Shown: piece after piece, positions 58,999 through 64,000 of the stretch | Layout of the letters: every line of letters starts with the position of its first letter | Numbering within the stretch: the first letter of the stretch is position 1 | Source of the DNA: Hydractinia symbiolongicarpus | Lineage: Eukaryota > Cnidaria > Hydrozoa > Anthoathecata > Hydractiniidae | Direction: 5' to 3' | Assembly: GCF_029227915.1 (NCBI RefSeq) | Contig: NC_079879.1 | Coordinates: 21,654,501 to 21,718,500 of the forward strand | Length of the DNA: 64,000 nucleotides | Notes under the pieces: generated by a model | What the model saw: the letters and a program-made list of their open reading frames with translations, nothing else | Database searches by the model: none | What the model was told of the DNA's origin: nothing | Translations under genes and position numbers: made by a program

Positions 58999-59888
58999 CA
59001 GGGTTCAAATTAGCAGTTCGCAATTCGCAATTTGCAAATCAAATTGCCATTTTTGCAAATCACTTTGCAAAGAAAATGATAAAATTGCGAATCGAATATT
59101 TTAAAGGGGTGATGGAAATGCTTTTTCAGATCGTGTTTTAAAAATTTAAGAACGAAGAATGGCAATAGAAAAGCTTCGTTAGATCGCATTTTAAAAGTTT
59201 AAGAACGAAAATTGGTGATAGAAATCCTTTTTTGGTGTGCGGTTTAAAAATGTAACACAAAGCAACGATGATTTGAAAGGAGCTCGCTATCCTATTGTAT
59301 TTTTGAATGAAAGCAATTATTTTTGCAAGTTGAGGGTATGCCCACGCTTACATCTGGACAGTATTGTAAATAGCATTTTACATTGTAAACAGCATTTTAC
59401 TAAAAGACTCATGTTTGAAACAAACATATTTTTGTGAAAACAACTTCAATCAGTATACTGTATTTAACTTGTGTTGTAATGTTTACAAAAACTGGTAAGA
59501 ACCTCTGAAACAATAATTACATTTCGAATATTTTCTTACAGCATGCTATAAAAATAAACTTATTTCATTTTTGAAACATTATTTTGGCTATTGGAGACAA
59601 AAAAGTTTAAACTGAGAGAGTCGCTAGTTCAGACGCTCAGTTCTAGTGTTTAGGGTTCACAAGTTTAAACGTCCCCACTTGTTACCAACAAAAAAATAAC
59701 GCAGGAAAAAATAAAGCTTGCAGGTCACAAAAATACAAATTCTTGTCGAAAAACAAGTAGCTACTAATGAACAAGCCAAAAGTAATTGATCTACGGTTTT
59801 TCCAGGCCACATCTAGATAGTGGTTTACTTCGTTACAGAGTGCCAAAATTTTTGCGAACCGATTTTACTTTCCTAATTTGAACCCTGA
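58999..59888. mobile_element. hAT-like non-autonomous element (890 bp)
   Basis: The ends CAGGGTTCAAATTAG and CTAATTTGAACCCTG are perfect 15-bp inverted repeats with the CAGGG start typical of hAT elements. The flanks ACAATAAT and ACAATTCA share five of eight bases as a decayed 8-bp target duplication. No transposase ORF. Three diverged tandem units of about 54 bp lie inside at 59106-59262. Confidence 0.7.
59106..59262. repeat. Three diverged about 54-bp tandem units inside the hAT-like element
   Basis: Each unit runs GGTGATGGAAAT../GCAATAGAAA../GGTGATAGAAAT.. then an AGATCGYRTTTTAAAA-like core and TTTAAGAACGAA. Confidence 0.6.
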
Positions 59889-60444
59889 CAATTCAATTTT
59901 TTTAAAGTCACAATTTCCAGTCAATTCTCTTTGTGATTTTATACGATTATACATGTTTTATTATTCCTAACTAACAACATCACCTTTTTTTAGTCAACAA
60001 CAAACAGTTTTTTTTATTACATTTTATAGCTGAATTATTTTTAAATGCTATAGTAGCAACTTTGGTCCCAGAACACAAAATGGAGGATAAAAACAAACAA
60101 ACAATTTAAACTAACCTGGTGATGAGTAAACATTGCTTTTTTGTAATAACTTTTTGAGTACAAAATAGATAAAAAAGAAACAACCTTCTTCGTTTTTCTC
60201 TTTATGGTTGATAAACAAATTGTTTCCACAAGATGCAGCATGCAGATGCTAAATCAGGGGTAAAACTGATTTATTTTTACCATAACGGCCTTGTATGGCT
60301 TTAAAATAAGCAACAAATAAATCTGTGTTGCGGAAAGTGACTTGTGATTTTTGTACCATGGACTCACATATAGTAACTCACATAAGCGAATTATAATATA
60401 GGATATATATATATATATACAAGAAAATTCAATTACTAAAATCC

Positions 60445-60494
60445 ATTACTATGACAAATGACTGAACCCATGTTCAGTCATTTGTCATAGTAAT
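60445..60494. repeat. Perfect 23-bp hairpin
   Basis: The arm at 60445-60467 and its exact complement at 60472-60494 are separated by CCAT. It lies next to a (TA)n run at about 60405-60420. No mismatches. Confidence 0.9.
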
Positions 60495-61784
60495 TCGAAT
60501 AAGGAGAAAACAAAAAATCAATTTATTGCACATGAAATAATGTAGTTCCACACTAGTGTGAAAAATAAACTGAACATAACAAATAAGACATTTTTGTTAA
60601 TTTGGTTCACCAGTTAATTACTTTACTCTGTTTCAGCACATTTCAGCACTTTTTTATTTTTTATATATACTCAATGTTATACTCAATAATAAGATACTTA
60701 ATGTTTACGTTAAATATTGCACACAAAAAAGTTCATTTTAAAATTCCAAACCTCGTTTTGAAATTGTATTTTGAAATCTAATTGGTTGATGAATTTCCAT
60801 TCACAGTGATAGCTGAACTTATTTCAACTACAGCGACAAATAATGGCTAATAAGTCAAAATTATGTAGTATGATAAAAATGAATATTGTGCATGTGCACA
60901 TTTTATGGTCACTTATTTGTGCCACTACAGCAAATTAAGTGGCTCTGTCAAGTGTAACCTTTTGAGAAATGTTTTCCAATGTGTTTTTGTGAACCTGTGA
61001 CCACGGCAAATGAATAGTTTAGTTAAACATTGGCAATAAACAATTACAATCACAATAAAAAAGTAGACTGGCTATAGCATTGGCTAGCTAGATATAAAGT
61101 ACTGATCAAACGATCGTATACATGCCTTGGACTCAGAGGTAACTAAACACATACTTTGTTTGTTTGATGTTGTGATAGGAAGAGAAGCTGTTCGTTTTTA
61201 AAACCTTTACCCTTTATTTTTTTTGGAATTTTTTAAGGTTGAAAACGTTGAAGGGTTGAAAAATCGATTTTATAGGAATCTCCAGTCCTCTTCCCTCCTA
61301 GAAAAAAAGGAAATAGAAATTACAATGTTTCGTGGGAATGATAGCTTAAGAAAATTTCGCTAGGAGTAGTTGTACATAAACAGATGTTTTTCACTTCACT
61401 TTCGATATCGACGTCTGTTAGTTGATCTCTTTTAGCACAAATAGCTGCAGGAATTTACCCGATTATTATTGGTAAATCGAGCAAAACAGTTTTATGTAAC
61501 GGTGACACGGATCTAAATTCGTGTATTTATTATCCGTGAAAATGTAACACGGCAACATACATCAAACTAAAACAAAACCTTTTTACTTTCGACGGACCGG
61601 TTGTCAAGTCAAAACTGAGGTTTCTTTCTGTCATAAATTTAAATAGCCGAATATAAATATTTTCACGACTACTTTCCATTTAATTTGTTTGGCTGTTATG
61701 TTTTGTTCAAACGAAAAATCATCAATATTTCTCATTTCTTCTGTTTGGAGACAACAGACCTATAGCTAGCTAATGTGTGTATTG

Positions 61785-62108
61785 TGTGTTTATGGCTAGC
61801 AACACTGTATATTTTACATGGGTAGCAATACAAATATCGAGGAATACACCCTGTCTATTATTTCCAGAAGGGCCATGGCTTAGATGGGAAGTCATAAAGT
61901 ATTTAATGCTTATTTTGAGCTATGCAGACACAGATTTGGGTCTCTTTCCCCTTCACCAGAGTCCACCAGACAACATCCAAACCGCCAGGGCTATGATAAC
62001 ATTCACTCGCCCATATTGTATCACTGGCAAGGGGGATCGGACCCTGGTTTCCTGTACACAGTGCAGGAGTTATAACCACTAAGTTATAATCACTAATCTA
62101 CAGCACCA
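61785..62108 (-). mobile_element. tRNA-derived SINE, copy 3 (diverged)
   Basis: Same order as copy 2 on the minus strand: diverged head near 62108-62050, CGAGTGAATGTTATCATAG, GCATTAAATACTTTATGAC, CCATGGCC, AATAATAGACAGGGTG and a TAGCCATAAACAC end. The central part is partly deleted. Confidence 0.75.
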
Positions 62109-62648
62109 CTAAATCGAATCTCGTATTTAACGTTGATTAACGTTAGGGCGAATGGGTGTATAAAACACTGACGTTTATTATGTATATAGCAACTTAATAA
62201 AAAGTTATATTTTTAATTGAAAAATAAAATATAGTAGTAGTAGCATTTATTTCCATATTTATAGATCATTTTACAAAGACAATAAATGTGAGGAGACCAT
62301 CAAATAGTAAAAAAACCAATTCGATGTTATGGCCACCTATAAATAATAAGATCGTTTTACAAATTATGCATTCTTTAATACTAATTTTTAATTAAAAACA
62401 GAAAAATATAATAAAGTAATAAAAAAAATATTAAGTACATAACTAGCTAACTAATATATAGTCAGAGGCAAGTGATTATTCCAATACATAGAGGCTTAAA
62501 AAAATGTGTATTACGTAAGACTTTAAGTGTATTAAAGTCAACAGAGGCAAGGTCATGATGTTGGTGAATATTCTGGAAGCTATTCCAAGAAAGAATAGAC
62601 ATATAACAAATTGATTTCAGTCCAAAAGAGGAAGTTCTCACTAGAGGT

Positions 62649-63235
62649 TTATTGAGAAGCAATTTCCCCCTTTTGAATATTTTGAATGCTTAAAGGAGAG
62701 GTACCATTTAGAGTTTGATATATAAGTAATATGTTAGAAAGATCAATAAGGTCTTTAAATATATTAAGTGCATGAAAGAGAGGTTTGAATGGAGTAAGAA
62801 AAGGAGAAAAGGAAGTGATACGAACAGGAGATTTTTGAAGATGGACAATCCTAATAGATTTTGTAGATACATACCCCATACTGGAGAGCCATATGTCATG
62901 TGAGAGTGAAGTAAAGTTTAGTAAATAGTCATAATAATGTCATTTGGAACATAATATCCAAGTTTACTTAGACCACCATTTGCTTTCCTGAGTTTGTTGC
63001 ACAAACATGATATATGCAAGCTCCAATGAAGAAATTCATCAATAAGAACAGCCAGATAGCAAACATGAGAACTAAGATAGAGTTTTTTCCCATTTAGCTT
63101 TAAAGTCAGGTTAAAATTTAAATATTTATTTATAATATAAAGGTTGTATACACAGTTGTAGCTTAGTATCTGTAGGTACAGTACCGCTATCAGGAAGCCT
63201 AACATCGTGTATCGTGTATCATGCGCGACACCCAC
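62649..63235 (-). mobile_element. Non-LTR (LINE) RT C-terminal fragment
   Basis: The minus strand reads LKLNGKKLYLS, VLIDEFLHWSLHISCLCN, KANGGLSKLGYYVP, then in shifted frames HMTYGSPVWGMY and LFHALNIFKDLIDLSNILL. This order is the post-YxDD region of CR1/jockey-type LINEs. At least one frameshift near 62900, so it is a dead fragment. The catalytic part is not present. Confidence 0.78.
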
Positions 63236-63356
63236 GATCCACGATCTTTGTGCTCAAAGGTGAAATAATGCCATCGTGGGAGACACGATCTATCGTGTCA
63301 CGATGCATCATGAGTTTAACGATCATATAAAAAATAAAATCGTGTTCGTCACGATG
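63204..63356. repeat. Cluster of ATCGTG / CACGAT motifs
   Basis: Ten copies of this hexamer, in both orientations, occur in 153 bp, mixed with GCATCATG and GATCATA. It lies at the upstream edge of the LINE fragment. Confidence 0.7.
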
Positions 63357-63638
63357 CAATTGTTTCACTGAAATGCTATATAATTTTTATTGCTTTAATA
63401 ACAATTTAAATCAAAAGCAATTAAAAAAAGATCACCGTATTCTCTTTTTAGCCAGTTTCATTTGCTGAAGTTTAACGACCTCTTCACATCTTAAAAATCT
63501 CAATCAAAATATACGTCCGCGATAGGTTTTATTCTTGACTAGTTTTTTCTATATGTGTGATTTTTAACCAACCGTGATTTCTTGTTAGGCTGGAATTAAA
63601 AATTTGTTTGCTGTCACCGAGGTGAGGGTTTCAGCACT

Positions 63639-63660
63639 GACCCGGTCGGTCGGTCGGTCG
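63639..63660. repeat. (GGTC)n microsatellite
   Basis: Four to five GGTC tetramers in a row. Confidence 0.85.
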
Positions 63661-63819
63661 TGATTTTATTTTATCTACGATATATTTTTCTTATATTTTA
63701 AATGAATGTGCTAAATAAGAGGCACCAAAAACACAAAGCTTATGAAGCCTGCGATCAAAAAGCGGTCGGTGTTATTAGGAAGAATTGTGAAAGTAAGGTA
63801 TAGAGAACATTAAAGTCGG

Positions 63820-64000
63820 CCCCTTTCCTTCATGCTGACACTCTTATGCTCGGCTGGTGCATTACACTGAGACTCGAACGAAAGACGGAAGACCATTTGG
63901 AACCATGCCACAAGTCAGTCCGACCTTCATCGTCACAGAGAATACTGCGAGAAGAGTGTGCACCCATGCAAGTTAACCAGAACATGGGAGAGGTTAGGTG
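63820..64000. other. GC-richer block at right edge
   Basis: About 180 bp with composition unlike its surroundings. It is open in one plus-strand frame from about 63844 to the edge and holds, on the minus strand, a B-box-like GTTCGAGTCTC. It may be the start of a repeat or an exon; no family was recognised. Confidence 0.3.

Overview
The window is animal nuclear DNA: AT-rich, with intron-split genes (GT..AG introns), microsatellites, MITE-like foldback elements, tRNA-derived SINEs and LINE/DIRS retrotransposon debris. The base composition, compact introns and repeat types suggest a cnidarian, perhaps a hydrozoan. That assignment is inference, because no marker in the window fixes the species. 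All exon models were read by eye from splice signals, reading phase and family resemblance.

Left to right. 1-2454: decayed DIRS-type retrotransposon (minus strand), running off the left edge and lying upstream of, or in an intron of, the first gene. 3530-14535: the last 17 coding exons of a CCDC186-like coiled-coil protein (plus), with LINE debris in two introns. 15286-16226: cluster of foldback elements. 16677-19462: SH3BGRL3-like thioredoxin-fold protein (plus, 3 exons, 90 aa). 20652-26985: MFSD9-like transporter (minus) with three shared 5' exons and two intact, homologous, alternative terminal exons. 27436-34029: TIA1/TIAR-type RNA-binding protein (plus, 13 coding exons, about 416 aa), head to head with MFSD9 across a 450-bp interval. 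35498-37874: probable two-exon RRM-like orphan gene (minus). 37875-44543: no gene seen. 44544-45120: small TATA-driven gene for a secreted six-cysteine peptide with a cationic helical tail (minus). 45121-56130: no confident gene, one unexplained 171-codon ORF. 56131-58667: MRNIP ortholog (minus, 4 exons, 287 aa). 58668-64000: transposon-derived sequence, including a hAT-like element, a perfect 23-bp hairpin, a SINE, a LINE fragment and a cluster of ATCGTG/CACGAT motifs.

The genes are unlinked housekeeping or cell-biology functions (vesicle maturation, redox-fold adaptor, transport, RNA regulation, DNA repair) and do not form a pathway. The most interesting items are the tandemly duplicated terminal exon of MFSD9, with a conversion-like identity gradient, the secreted cationic cysteine peptide, and the orphan RRM-like gene.
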